A DNA stretch of 64,000 nucleotides from an uncultured Oscillospiraceae bacterium (GTDB lineage Bacteria; Bacillota; Clostridia; Oscillospirales; Oscillospiraceae). Positions 37,463 to 47,288 of this stretch are shown piece after piece. The DNA lies in NCBI GenBank assembly GCA_949494735.1, contig CATABD010000001.1, forward strand, positions 41,533 through 105,532. The letters run 5' to 3'. The notes beneath the pieces are model-generated. The model saw only the letters and a list, made by a program, of their open reading frames with translations, did no database searches and was not told the DNA's origin. Each line of letters starts with the position of its first letter. Position 1 is the first letter of the stretch. The position numbers were made by a program, and so were the translations under genes.

Positions 37463-39405
37463 TATTTCTCCACCTCCGATTTCGGGTCAAGTACATCGCG
37501 CAGGGTGTCGCCGATGGTGTTGATGCAGATGACGACGATGGACAGGAACAGGGCCGGGAACAGCCAGCGCCACCAATAGGACTCGATGACCAGCGCGCTG
37601 CGGGAGCCGTTGAGCATATTGCCCCAGGTGGGCCGGGGCAGCTGCACGCCGAAGCCCAGGTAGGACAGCTGGGACTCGGTGAGCATGCAGGTGGCGAAAT
37701 CCAGGGTGACCGTCACCAAAATGACGGACACAATGTTGGGCAGGATGTGCCAGAAGGCGATGCGCCCCTCCTTTACGCCCATGGACCGGGCGGCGGTGAC
37801 GAATTCCTTCTCGCGCTCGGCCAGGATCTGGCCGCGGACCAGCCGCGCCAGCCCCGCCCAGCTCAAGACGCCCAGAATAATCATGATGATGAAGATCCGG
37901 GTGTCCTCATGGATGTCGGTGGACTGGAAGATGGCCGACAGGCACAAAGCGAAGGGCAGGAAGGGGATGGCGCCCACGATCTCGCACAGGCGCATGAGCA
38001 GCATATCCACGATGCCGCCGAAATAGCCGGAGATGCAGCCCACAATGACGCCGATGACGGTGGAGATGATGACGGCCACCGCGCCGATGGTCATGGTCAT
38101 CTTGCCGCCGTTTACAATGCGGTTGAACACGTCGCGGCCCATCTCATCGGTGCCCATGATATAGCCCTTCAGCCCCCAGCTGTCCACGAATTTCCCGTCC
38201 TTGAAGGCGTAGTTCTGGAAGCCGCTGGTGATGACGGTGTCCGCCGCCCCCTCCTGCTTCAGGCTGTCGGGTACATTGCACTGGTTGCGGTAGTTCTGGC
38301 CCCAGGCGTATACCCGCCCCTTGTCGGTGAGTAGGGAGAAGTGCCGGGTGCCGCCGCTGACGGCGATGGCGTCCTCATCGTCCATGAGCTGGGGCATGGG
38401 GTCCTTCATGCCGGACATGATAATCTCGCCGTCGTCGGTGACCAGGGCCAGGGCGCCGCCGGTGGCGGCAATGTCCACCAGCTTGCGCTCCCCCAGGTAC
38501 TCAAACAGGTCCATGGTCACGTTTTTGCCGTTCTCGTCCTGGACGGTGACGATATTGTACTTGGTGCTCTTGCCGTAGACGAAATCGCCGAACTCATCGA
38601 TGCCGTAGATGCCGTCGTTAGTAAACACGATCTTCTCCAGCTTGCCCACCTGCTTGCCGTGCTTGATGACGGAGGACAGGTTGGTGGCGGCCAGGCCGTC
38701 GTTGCCCCAGGCGTAGACGGTGCCGTCCTCCATGAGGATGGCGGTGACCTGGTTGCCGCAGATGAGCTGGCGCACGGCGGAGGCGTCGATGGTGTTATCC
38801 CCCATCAGCTCCTCCGGCTGTTTGCGGGCGGACATAATCATGGAGCCGTCATGGCCGTACTGGCCGTTGTCCATCTCGCCCCAGCAGTACACGTGGCCGT
38901 CCTCCGAGATGGCCACGCAATGGTCGGAGCCGGCGGCCACATGGATAATTTTGCTGTTCTTCACCGCCTCGGGGATGTTCATCACGTCCCGGGCGGGGTC
39001 GCCGGAGGTATTGAAATAGTACCCCCACATGGATACCTGTCCCTCGGTGTCCACGCCGATGGTGAAGGTGCCCCGGGAGGAAATGTCCAGCGCGCCGTCC
39101 TTCATGCCCTCGGGCAGCTTCATCAGGCTCTGGGTGGGGGCCATGTTGGTGTGCAGCATCTCGCTGCCCGTCTCGGTCAGGTCCACCGGCGCGATGGCCG
39201 AGCCGATGAACACGAACAGGAACATCCCCACCAGCACGATCACCGAGCCGGTGGCCAGCGGCTTGCGGAAAAACCGCTTCACCGCCTGCTTGGAGGGGCT
39301 GTCGTAGCGGTCGTCCTTCACCTCGCCGTAGGAACCCATAAACATGCGCTTCATCCAGCGCAGGGGGGTGCCCCCCTTCTTCGCGGAACCATTCTTTTCA
39401 CTCAT
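37462..39405 (-). CDS. oppC: Oligopeptide ABC transporter permease (OppC type) with inserted RCC1-like domain
   Basis: N-terminal TM (SVIVLVGMFLFVFIGSAIA), RCC1-like repeats (HVAAGSDHCVAISEDGHVYCWGEMDNGQYG; AILMEDGTVYAWGND; GGTRHFSLLTDKGRVYAWGQNYRNQ), then IMGTDEMGRDVFNRIVNGGKMTMTIGAVAVIISTVIGVIVGCISGYFGG and BPD_transp_1. Confidence 0.93.
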   Translation of the reverse strand: MSEKNGSAKKGGTPLRWMKRMFMGSYGEVKDDRYDSPSKQAVKRFFRKPLATGSVIVLVGMFLFVFIGSAIAPVDLTETGSEMLHTNMAPTQSLMKLPEGMKDGALDISSRGTFTIGVDTEGQVSMWGYYFNTSGDPARDVMNIPEAVKNSKIIHVAAGSDHCVAISEDGHVYCWGEMDNGQYGHDGSMIMSARKQPEELMGDNTIDASAVRQLICGNQVTAILMEDGTVYAWGNDGLAATNLSSVIKHGKQVGKLEKIVFTNDGIYGIDEFGDFVYGKSTKYNIVTVQDENGKNVTMDLFEYLGERKLVDIAATGGALALVTDDGEIIMSGMKDPMPQLMDDEDAIAVSGGTRHFSLLTDKGRVYAWGQNYRNQCNVPDSLKQEGAADTVITSGFQNYAFKDGKFVDSWGLKGYIMGTDEMGRDVFNRIVNGGKMTMTIGAVAVIISTVIGVIVGCISGYFGGIVDMLLMRLCEIVGAIPFLPFALCLSAIFQSTDIHEDTRIFIIMIILGVLSWAGLARLVRGQILAEREKEFVTAARSMGVKEGRIAFWHILPNIVSVILVTVTLDFATCMLTESQLSYLGFGVQLPRPTWGNMLNGSRSALVIESYWWRWLFPALFLSIVVICINTIGDTLRDVLDPKSEVEK

Positions 39406-39419
39406 ATTGTCCCGCCCCC

Positions 39420-40448
39420 TTACTTGTTTACGCGCACACGCGGGTCGGCCAGGCCATAGGCCAGGTCCACCACCAGGTTGCCCACAAGCCCCAGGATCAC
39501 GTAGAACATCTGGAGCAGCAGCACAACCTCGAAATCCTTTTTGCTCAGGCTCTCGATATAAATGCGGCCCACGCCGTTCAGGCCGAAAATATTCTCAATT
39601 ACGATGGAACCGCTGAAAATCCCCGTAAACCAGCCGATTACCAGCGTGATAATGGGGATCAGCGCGTTGCGGAAGGCGTGGCTGTACACCACCACCCGCT
39701 CCCGCAGGCCCTTGGCCCGGGCGGTGCGGATGCAGTCCAGGCTCAGCGCCTCGCTCATGGCGGCGCGGGTGTACCGCGTCATGCCGCCCAGGGAGGCAAA
39801 GGTCATGGCGATCAGGGGCAGGGCCATATAATACAGCCGGTCCTGCAGCTCCTGTAGTCCCGTATAGTTGGATCCCGGCGTCTTCATGCCCGACACCGGG
39901 AACCACCCCAGCTTGATGGCGAACACCCAGATGAACACAATGGCGATGATGAAGCTGGGGATGCTGTAGCCCACGATGGTTGCCACCTGTACGCCGGTGT
40001 CCAACCGGCTGCCCCGCTTGGTGGCGCACAGGATGCCCAGGGGTATGGTGATGCCCAAACCCAGTATGGTGGCGAAAATGTTGATGAACACGGTGTTCTG
40101 CATGGGCCGGACCAGCACATCGGTGACGGGCCGGTTATACTCGTAGCTGTAGCCGAAATTGCCCTGCAAAATGCCGTTATACTTGCCGTTGATCGGCCCC
40201 AGGCCGATCCAGCCCAGGTAGCGCACAAATACGTTCTGGTCGGTGCCCAGCTCCCGGCGCAGCTGTTCGATCTTCGCCGCGTACAGCTGCGGGGCGTTGG
40301 GGTTGTTTTTCAAGCTCTGCTTATAGGTGTCCGCCTCCGCCACAGCCCGGTCAAAGGGGATGATGGAGTACACTAAGAACATGATAAAGGAGAGGATCAT
40401 CAGCACGACCAGCATATACGCCAAACGCTTTATTATATATTTTCCCAT
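39420..40448 (-). CDS. oppB: Oligopeptide ABC transporter permease (OppB type)
   Basis: MGKYIIKRLAYMLVVLMILSFIMFLVYSIIPFD...TRYTRAAMSEALSLDCIRTARAKGLRERVVVYSHAFRNALIPIITL; start at 40448. Confidence 0.93.
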   Translation of the reverse strand: MGKYIIKRLAYMLVVLMILSFIMFLVYSIIPFDRAVAEADTYKQSLKNNPNAPQLYAAKIEQLRRELGTDQNVFVRYLGWIGLGPINGKYNGILQGNFGYSYEYNRPVTDVLVRPMQNTVFINIFATILGLGITIPLGILCATKRGSRLDTGVQVATIVGYSIPSFIIAIVFIWVFAIKLGWFPVSGMKTPGSNYTGLQELQDRLYYMALPLIAMTFASLGGMTRYTRAAMSEALSLDCIRTARAKGLRERVVVYSHAFRNALIPIITLVIGWFTGIFSGSIVIENIFGLNGVGRIYIESLSKKDFEVVLLLQMFYVILGLVGNLVVDLAYGLADPRVRVNK

Positions 40449-40562
40449 ATCGCACTTCCCTTCTTGCTGCGGCGCGGGAACGGGGATGGGGCAGCCGAAC
40501 CCTGCGGCTGGCTGCCCCATCCATTGTCTTGCCTATTCCCTGCTAAGCAAATTTTTAGCGGC

Positions 40563-42707
40563 TTAGAAGCCCTTCACGTTGGCGTAAAGGATGGCGCGGT
40601 GCTGGCCGAAGAACGGAGAGGTGTGGAAGTTCTCGATCTTGGCGTTGTACACGTCATAGTAGTAGTTGGAGTACAGGGGGATGTCGGGCATGAGCTCGTT
40701 CCAGCGCTCAATATAGCCCATCCACCAGTGGTTGTACTCGTCCTCGGTGGTGGCGTTGAAGATCATGGCCATGGACAGGTAGTCCATACCCAGCTTGTCG
40801 CCGGAAGCCTCCACGGCCTCCTCATAGGTCAGCTTCTCCGCCTTCAGGTCATAGGGGAACGCCTTGTCGTACTCATCAAACACCTTGTTGGCGGAGTAGG
40901 GGAAGTACATGGGATCCAGGGACCAGTTGTAGGAGTAGTCATACACGGCGCTGGGCCAGCCGGTGGCCAGGTTGTACATGCCGTAGGTGGGAGTGCCCTC
41001 GTAGCCGTAGGACGCCTCGCGGTAGATGTTGCCCTGGAGCAGGGTGAAGTCGCCGCGGGTGGAGCGGATGACCATGCCCGCCTCGGTCACCTGGCTGCCG
41101 TTGGCCAGGGAGGTGGTCAGCATGTCGGTGACGGTGTTCTCGTCGGTGCCGAACCAGTTGATGGCCAGGGGCATATAGTACTCGCCGTTGATCTCCACGG
41201 TCTTGTAGGTCACGCCGTCGGTGTTGGCCACGGAGGCGTAGTTCTTGTTGATGTCGGCGGTGCCGTCGCCGGAGGCGGCGTTGGCCTCCTCGGCGGTGAG
41301 CTTCTTGTAGCGCACAGCGTCCACGCCGGTCTGGCCGGGCTCATAGGGCTCGCCCTTGGAGTTATAGATCCAGCCGCCCTCCTCCAGCACCTTCACGGCG
41401 GTGTCGGGGGAGTAGGAGTAGTCGGTCAGCTCGATCTCGTCCTGCACGCCCTGCCACATGGAGAAATCGGGGCTGTAGGGGCCGTCCACCACCACGCCGT
41501 AGCCGCCGGTGAAGGTCTGGCAGAACTCGTTGCGGTTGAGCAGGTAGGCCACGGCCTGGCGGACTTCCTTAAACATGGTGGGGCCAAAGTCGCAGTCGAA
41601 CTGGATCTTGCCGTAGCCGGCCCGCTGGTAGTGGGTCTCCACGAATTTCTCGCCGTCCACCACGGCCAGGGCGGCCTTGGTGTCGTCGCCGCCGGTGATG
41701 CTGGACAGGACGTCCATCTCGCCGCCGGTCAGCTGGGCAATCTGGGTCTCGGAGATGATGCGGCCGTAGACAACGGTCTCAATGGAGGGCTTCTGGCCCT
41801 CGAAGTTGCCCTTAAACTCGGGGTTGATGGTCAAGACCGCCTGACTGGTGCCCTCGTCCCACTCGGAGACCACATAGGCGCCGCTGTAGGGGATGTCCAG
41901 GTTGTAGCGGTTGCCCAGAATCTCGGCGGCCTTGACGTAGTCGTCGCCGTTCTTCTCATAGTAGTTGTCGGTGAGGTAGCAGCCGTTGCCGTCGTCCATG
42001 ATATCCACGTCCTTGCCCAGCCACTGCTCCATGACGTAGGGCTGCACAGCGGCGTTGGTGTAGGCAAAGTAAGAGGGATAGTACTCGCTGGACACGGTCA
42101 GGGAGAAGGTGTAGTCGTCCAGCAGGCGCACACCGGAGAACTCCTTGGTGCCGGTCTCGGAGCCGGGGCCGGTGTAGGCGTTGAAGTCCTCAAAGCCCAC
42201 CAGGGCCTGGCCATTCATGCCGGAGTGGTTGGTGCCCTGGGCCACGGGGGTGGAGAAGCTCAGAACGTAGGCCAGGTAGTTCTTGGCGGTGACGGGGCTG
42301 CCGTCGCTGAACTTCAGGTCGTCATAAATCTCAATGGTGTAGGTGCAGGTGCTGTCGTCGTTCTCGGTCTCCTCATGGCTTTTGACCACGGTCTGGCTCC
42401 ACTGGTAGGCGCCGCCCTGGTCGGACTCCATGGTGGACAGGCCGCTGGTCAGGAACCAGACTCCCTGGTCGGACGCGCCCACGGAGCTGGAGCCCCAGCC
42501 GGGATAACGGAAATCGCCGGACAGCTCGGTGACGTCGCCCAGGATCACCTTGTTCTCAAAGACCTCCTGAGACCCAGATGGAGCCTCCGAGGGGGCCGTG
42601 CTGTTGTCGGCGGGGGGATTGCTCTCGCCGGTTTCCTTGGGACCGCAGCCGGCCAGAAGGCCAAGACACATCACGGCCGCCAGCAGAAGCGCAAGAAACT
42701 TCTTCAT
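40563..42707 (-). CDS. oppA: Oligopeptide ABC transporter substrate-binding lipoprotein (SBP_bac_5)
   Basis: MKKFLALLLAAVMCLGLLAGCGPK; KFSDGSPVTAKNYLAYVLSF; QFDCDFGPTMFKEVRQAVAYLLNRNEF. Confidence 0.9.
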   Translation of the reverse strand: MKKFLALLLAAVMCLGLLAGCGPKETGESNPPADNSTAPSEAPSGSQEVFENKVILGDVTELSGDFRYPGWGSSSVGASDQGVWFLTSGLSTMESDQGGAYQWSQTVVKSHEETENDDSTCTYTIEIYDDLKFSDGSPVTAKNYLAYVLSFSTPVAQGTNHSGMNGQALVGFEDFNAYTGPGSETGTKEFSGVRLLDDYTFSLTVSSEYYPSYFAYTNAAVQPYVMEQWLGKDVDIMDDGNGCYLTDNYYEKNGDDYVKAAEILGNRYNLDIPYSGAYVVSEWDEGTSQAVLTINPEFKGNFEGQKPSIETVVYGRIISETQIAQLTGGEMDVLSSITGGDDTKAALAVVDGEKFVETHYQRAGYGKIQFDCDFGPTMFKEVRQAVAYLLNRNEFCQTFTGGYGVVVDGPYSPDFSMWQGVQDEIELTDYSYSPDTAVKVLEEGGWIYNSKGEPYEPGQTGVDAVRYKKLTAEEANAASGDGTADINKNYASVANTDGVTYKTVEINGEYYMPLAINWFGTDENTVTDMLTTSLANGSQVTEAGMVIRSTRGDFTLLQGNIYREASYGYEGTPTYGMYNLATGWPSAVYDYSYNWSLDPMYFPYSANKVFDEYDKAFPYDLKAEKLTYEEAVEASGDKLGMDYLSMAMIFNATTEDEYNHWWMGYIERWNELMPDIPLYSNYYYDVYNAKIENFHTSPFFGQHRAILYANVKGF

Positions 42708-42865
42708 ATTTACTCTTCCTCCTTGAAATATTTATCCATAACCGCCCTCCGGCCTTCCCTGCTGGAAAGGACTGCGGCGGCTATCGACCGTAAACCAGGC
42801 CCCGACGCGGGGCGGGCGGGGCGCTTTTGCACTTTGCTCGAATAAACCCCGGCTATCTGGAAAAA

Positions 42866-42951
42866 GGGAGCTCCGCTTCTGATGGGAATAGTGAAGCGTG
42901 CTCCCCTTTTGGGGCAGCCAAAAGGGGGCGCAAGGGCCGGCCCTTGCGCCC
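42866..42951 (-). promoter_or_regulatory. Hairpin cluster in the oppA leader including a terminator-like hairpin
   Basis: Minus strand: GGGCGCAAGGGCC|GGCCCTTGCGCCC; CCCCTTTTGG-loop-CCAAAAGGGG; GGGAGCACGCTTC-loop-GAAGCGGAGCTCCC followed by TTTTT. Confidence 0.5.
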
Positions 42952-43341
42952 GACCGATTTTGCGTTGGACCCAGGGCCGGAGAACCACGAAACCCCCGGT
43001 TGAACTTACCGATTATTTTAGTATAATCCGCGCAACTTTTCAATGAGAAGCCTGCATTTTTTCTTTTTTCTGTAAAATCGCTAAAAAGACACGCTGTTTT
43101 TTCGGCTCCAATTAGTGAATTTGTTTGTTTTCTTCCACAGCCTTCCAATCTTTTTGGGGCTGAGCGCCCGCCCGGCGCATACATTCGTTTCTCTCGGGCG
43201 GTCTTTTGTTTCGGGCGGGACATGGGAGGGCCGCCGGAGCCATTCTCCGGCGGTCCTGACCCGCGAAAAGCGCCCTGGGCTGTCCGTGTCTGAAAGTGTG
43301 AGAATTTTAAATTCATTTTCCCCGGCGGCCCGTCCGGTTAT

Positions 43342-46300
43342 TCAATAGGAGGCGTCCAGCTCCCACTCCTCCTTCCCGATCTGGAAGCCGCCGCCGGTGA
43401 AGTCCAGCCTTACCCTGATGTAGCGCAGCTCATGGAGGTCCGCGCCGGTGAGCTCCATGCTCATCCAGCAAAACACGTTTCCGTCCTCGACGCTGTAGCG
43501 GGCGTGTTCCCCCACGCTGACGGCCTCGACCTCCCCCTTCCTGATCACCATCGGCCCATACGTGCCCGGGCCCTCCAGATAGAACCGGGTCCCCTCCTCG
43601 GTGCATTTGAACTGGCCCGCCACGCCCTCCCTGAGCCCGGACAGGTCGTACTCCTCCAGCGTCTGGGCGTCGAAGGCATGCAGCTCCTGGGCGGGCTCCC
43701 CGGCAAAGCTCAGGTAGTCGAATACGCACACGATCTCGTCCCTGCCGTCGCCGTTCAGGTCCAGCACCTTCACATAGGGCTGGTCCTGGGAGCGCCAATT
43801 GGCGAAAAAGTCCGCCGTCCGGTCCTGGTAGCGCAGCCGCGCCGACCGCAGGCAGCCGCTCCCCGCCTCCCCCATGTCCATTATCTCCGGCTCGACGGCG
43901 TACCACCGCGCCTCCATGGCCGTCTGGTAATCTTTCAGGTTTTCCAGCAGGGATTTGCCCGGGTCGCGGGTGAAGCCCTCCTCGGGGAAGGCGTCCAGCC
44001 ACCACAGGCTGTCGTACAGCCGCCCCTCCTTTTCAAAGGCGCCCAGCAGATCCTGGTCGGTGTTGAGCAGCTGGACGCTGTTTTCCAGCAGGCTGTTCAC
44101 CTTCTCCATGAAGTCGGCGATGGCCTCCGGGTCAAAGTTCTGGTGGAGCATGGGCTGGAAGTTTATGTCGAACTCCACCCGGCCCTCCCGTACCGTCATC
44201 TCCTCCCCGGCGCGGGACAGGGTGAACAGCTCAAAGGTATAGGAGCACACGCCCTGGTACATGGTGGGGTGGTAGCGCAGCAGGCAGTCCTCCCCGTCCA
44301 CCGTGCACAGAAACAGGGCGTTCCAGCCCGCGTGGGCGTAGTAGCCCTCCTCGGAGAAGAGCAGCTTCTCCCCCTCCCAGATCTCCACCCGGCGGCCCAC
44401 CGGCGTGCCGCCCGCCACGATGTCGCACATCTGGACCCGCTCGGCCACGCCGTCCCCGTCCAAGTTGGTGGCACGGGCCTCGCCGTTGGCGTGGTAAAGG
44501 CCTTCCGCGTTTTCATAGCGCTCGACGGAACTCAGCCCCGCCCCTTGCAGGGCGTCCAGCAGGTCGTTGCGGAAGCCCACCGACCCGAACTCGGCCTGGG
44601 TCAGAAAGCGCGTCATCGTTCTGTCCTCTTCGCCGGTGACAGCCACGTAGTTGAAGCCGTTTGTAAAGTTCATCCAGCCCTCGTCGTCCAGGGTCATGCC
44701 GCCGGCCAGCAGGTTTTGGGCAAACTCCGGCACGGTGGTGTGGTACTCGAAGGCCACCTTCCACAGCTCCGCCACCACGTCCTCCCCATCGGCCTGCACT
44801 GTGTAAAGGAAGGGGCCTTCCATGCTCTTGATACGCACCCGGTCGAAGGGCACCGCCTTGGCCAGCAGGACCGGCTCCCACGCCCCTGTCTCATCGTTGT
44901 AGCTCTCGCCCCAGCTGGTGAGCACGCCCCCCGGCACGTCGGCCTGGAACTGGGCGGCCACATAGGCCTTGGCGGCGTTCAGCACGTCCGCCGGGACGGC
45001 GAAGCTGGAAACCGGGTTGTTTCCCGTGTACTGGAAGGCGATTTCCACCACCGGGGTCTTGTGGTTGTTATACCACTCCTCCGCCGCGGTCAGCAGCCGG
45101 GCGGCGATGCGGGCCGCGCGGATGGCCTCCTCGTCGGAGATCGTCTCGGGATAGAGCTGTAACGGGGTGTCCAAGCTGGCACGAGAGGACATGCCTTCCA
45201 CGGGAACCATCTCCGTGACCTGCGCGCCGTGTATTCCGTACAGCTCCACAGTAAATATCCAAAAGATCTCAGGAGGGCCGCTGAACCGCGCGTCCACTCT
45301 GGTGCGCAGGTCCACCGTCCCGCTGTCCGCCCAGTACGCCTCCATGATAACGCCCTCGGGCGCGCCCTCAAAGGGATAGGACATCGTAAGGGTTTTGGCG
45401 GGGGCGCCTGACGGCTGCCAATAGGTCCCCTCTCTCAGCGTCAGGCCGTCCACCTCGCCCTCAATGACCACAAGATCGTTCTCATCCAGGGAAAAGCGCA
45501 GATCGTCCGTCCGGCGGGAGAACCGCTCCCCGTCCTTCACGTCCACGTACATGAATTTCGCGGACTTCTCCGCCTGGAAGACCAAATTGCCGTCCTCAAC
45601 CGTGAAATAGTAACGCTGTATTCCGGCGCTGCCCTCCAGCCCCTCGTCGGCCAGGCAGACCACGCCGTCCTCCTGGGTCCAGGTCCCCATGCCGATGTAG
45701 CTGCTCAAAAGTCCGGCGTAGTAGGAAAACGTGCCGTCCTGGTTCAGGGTCACCGCGAAGTCCCCGCCGAAGCCGCCCGCGTCCCGGATATACGTCATCC
45801 GGCTCACGCCGTAGGGCCAAAGCAGCGCGTCCACCTCTTCCTCCGGCTCGGCCTGTCCGAAGGCGCACGCGCAGGCCAGCGCCGTGGCCAGCACCACGGC
45901 CACCGCCGCCCACAGCCACCGCCTGGGGGCCTGGGCGATGCGGGTGATGCGCTCCTTCAGGCTCCTCTTGTCCCCCGCCATGGTGGTGGTGCACCGGAAC
46001 AGGTCGCCCGGGCCGGGCTTGGCGGTGACCAAGGCCAACAGGGTGTTCCCGTAGGCGGCCCGTTCGCCGTCGCCCAGCCGCCGGAGCGCCCCCTCGTCGC
46101 AGGCCAGCTCGCCGTCCCTCCGGCTCAGCCCCACCGCCAGCCACACCAGCGGGTTCCACCAGTGGACGGCCAGGGCGGCGCACCGCAGGAGGCTCCAGAT
46201 GTGGTCGCCCTGGCGGAAGTGGGTGTACTCGTGGGCCAGCACATGGCGCAGCATGTCCGGGTCCGCCGCCGTCTCGGGGGCGACGTACACCGCCGGGCGG

Positions 46301-46869
46301 ACAATGCCGAACAGGCACGGGGAGGGCAGTCCCCCTGCCTCATACACCGCCAGCGGGCAGTCCGCCCCCTCCAGCGGGACGCGCCCCTTCCGCAGCCGCG
46401 CATAAAACCGCAGGTTGGACGCCAACAGCACCAGCGCCGCCAGCCCGGTCCCCGCCAGCCACGCCCGGCCCAGCCAGGGGGCCAGTGCGCTCAAATCAGG
46501 GGCGGCTGGGGGCTCCGGCGCATCCGGCGCCGCAGGAGAGCCGGGGAGGGTTGGCACACTTCCCGGCTTCACGTCCGTCACAGGCAGGCCGGTTATCCCC
46601 GCCGCCGGGGGCTCAGGCAGACTGGGGGCGGTCATCGCCGGGGGCGGAGCAACCGCGTTCCATTCGGTGCGCGCCTCCGTCAGCGCCCACGTCCCGGCGA
46701 TGGGGGATTCAAACAGCTGCACCGGCACCAGCAGCCGCAGCAGCACCACCGCCCACAGGGCGTAGCGCATACGGGCGCTGATGCGCCTGCCCAGCGCGGC
46801 GCGCAGGGCCAATACCACTAAAATAAGGAATACGGAGGTAAAAACCCACTCCAGCAGCGTCCGCGTCAT
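43342..46869 (-). CDS. BlaR1-type M56 family membrane metallopeptidase with very long C-terminal extracellular region
   Basis: N-terminal TMs, zinc motif VLAHEYTHFRQGDHIWSLLRCAALAVHWWNPLVWLA, then TM near residue 320-335 and ~840 aa extracellular. Confidence 0.9.
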   Translation of the reverse strand: MTRTLLEWVFTSVFLILVVLALRAALGRRISARMRYALWAVVLLRLLVPVQLFESPIAGTWALTEARTEWNAVAPPPAMTAPSLPEPPAAGITGLPVTDVKPGSVPTLPGSPAAPDAPEPPAAPDLSALAPWLGRAWLAGTGLAALVLLASNLRFYARLRKGRVPLEGADCPLAVYEAGGLPSPCLFGIVRPAVYVAPETAADPDMLRHVLAHEYTHFRQGDHIWSLLRCAALAVHWWNPLVWLAVGLSRRDGELACDEGALRRLGDGERAAYGNTLLALVTAKPGPGDLFRCTTTMAGDKRSLKERITRIAQAPRRWLWAAVAVVLATALACACAFGQAEPEEEVDALLWPYGVSRMTYIRDAGGFGGDFAVTLNQDGTFSYYAGLLSSYIGMGTWTQEDGVVCLADEGLEGSAGIQRYYFTVEDGNLVFQAEKSAKFMYVDVKDGERFSRRTDDLRFSLDENDLVVIEGEVDGLTLREGTYWQPSGAPAKTLTMSYPFEGAPEGVIMEAYWADSGTVDLRTRVDARFSGPPEIFWIFTVELYGIHGAQVTEMVPVEGMSSRASLDTPLQLYPETISDEEAIRAARIAARLLTAAEEWYNNHKTPVVEIAFQYTGNNPVSSFAVPADVLNAAKAYVAAQFQADVPGGVLTSWGESYNDETGAWEPVLLAKAVPFDRVRIKSMEGPFLYTVQADGEDVVAELWKVAFEYHTTVPEFAQNLLAGGMTLDDEGWMNFTNGFNYVAVTGEEDRTMTRFLTQAEFGSVGFRNDLLDALQGAGLSSVERYENAEGLYHANGEARATNLDGDGVAERVQMCDIVAGGTPVGRRVEIWEGEKLLFSEEGYYAHAGWNALFLCTVDGEDCLLRYHPTMYQGVCSYTFELFTLSRAGEEMTVREGRVEFDINFQPMLHQNFDPEAIADFMEKVNSLLENSVQLLNTDQDLLGAFEKEGRLYDSLWWLDAFPEEGFTRDPGKSLLENLKDYQTAMEARWYAVEPEIMDMGEAGSGCLRSARLRYQDRTADFFANWRSQDQPYVKVLDLNGDGRDEIVCVFDYLSFAGEPAQELHAFDAQTLEEYDLSGLREGVAGQFKCTEEGTRFYLEGPGTYGPMVIRKGEVEAVSVGEHARYSVEDGNVFCWMSMELTGADLHELRYIRVRLDFTGGGFQIGKEEWELDASY

Positions 46870-47267
46870 GCCTTTCCACCCCCTTCAATCCGGTCCAGGA
46901 TGGCGCGCAGCTCCGCCACCTCATCGCCGGACAGCTCCTGGCGCCTGGCCATGGCGCTCATCATCAATCCCACGCTGCCCTGGTACACCCGGTCTAAAAA
47001 GCTGTGGGTCTCGGCGGTGACGGCCTGTTCCCGCTCCACCGCCGGGGTATACAGCTTGCCCCGCGCGCCCTGCTCCGCCCGGACCAGCCCCTTTTCCTCC
47101 ATCCGCCGCAGGGTGGTGATGGTGGTGCTCTTGGCCCACCCCACCTGTCCCCCCAGCGCCGCCACCAGCTGCATCACCGTGCGGGGGCTGTCCTCCCACA
47201 GGCAGCTGAGCACGCTCCACTCGCTGGCGGTGAGCTTGACGCCGCCCATATCCTTTTTGGCCTCCAT
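46866..47267 (-). CDS. BlaI/MecI/CopY family transcriptional repressor
   Basis: KLTASEWSVLSCLWEDSPRTVMQLVAALGGQVGWAKSTTITTLRRMEEKGLVRAEQGARGKLYTPAVEREQAV. Confidence 0.94.
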   Translation of the reverse strand: MEAKKDMGGVKLTASEWSVLSCLWEDSPRTVMQLVAALGGQVGWAKSTTITTLRRMEEKGLVRAEQGARGKLYTPAVEREQAVTAETHSFLDRVYQGSVGLMMSAMARRQELSGDEVAELRAILDRIEGGGKA

Positions 47268-47288
47268 ATCCGCTTCCTCCCGTTTGGT

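Noticed and set aside
42732-43316. 194 aa minus-strand ORF upstream of oppA
   Set aside because: Low-complexity Arg/Gly/Pro composition, overlaps promoter and hairpin leader, no RBS; treated as non-coding leader.
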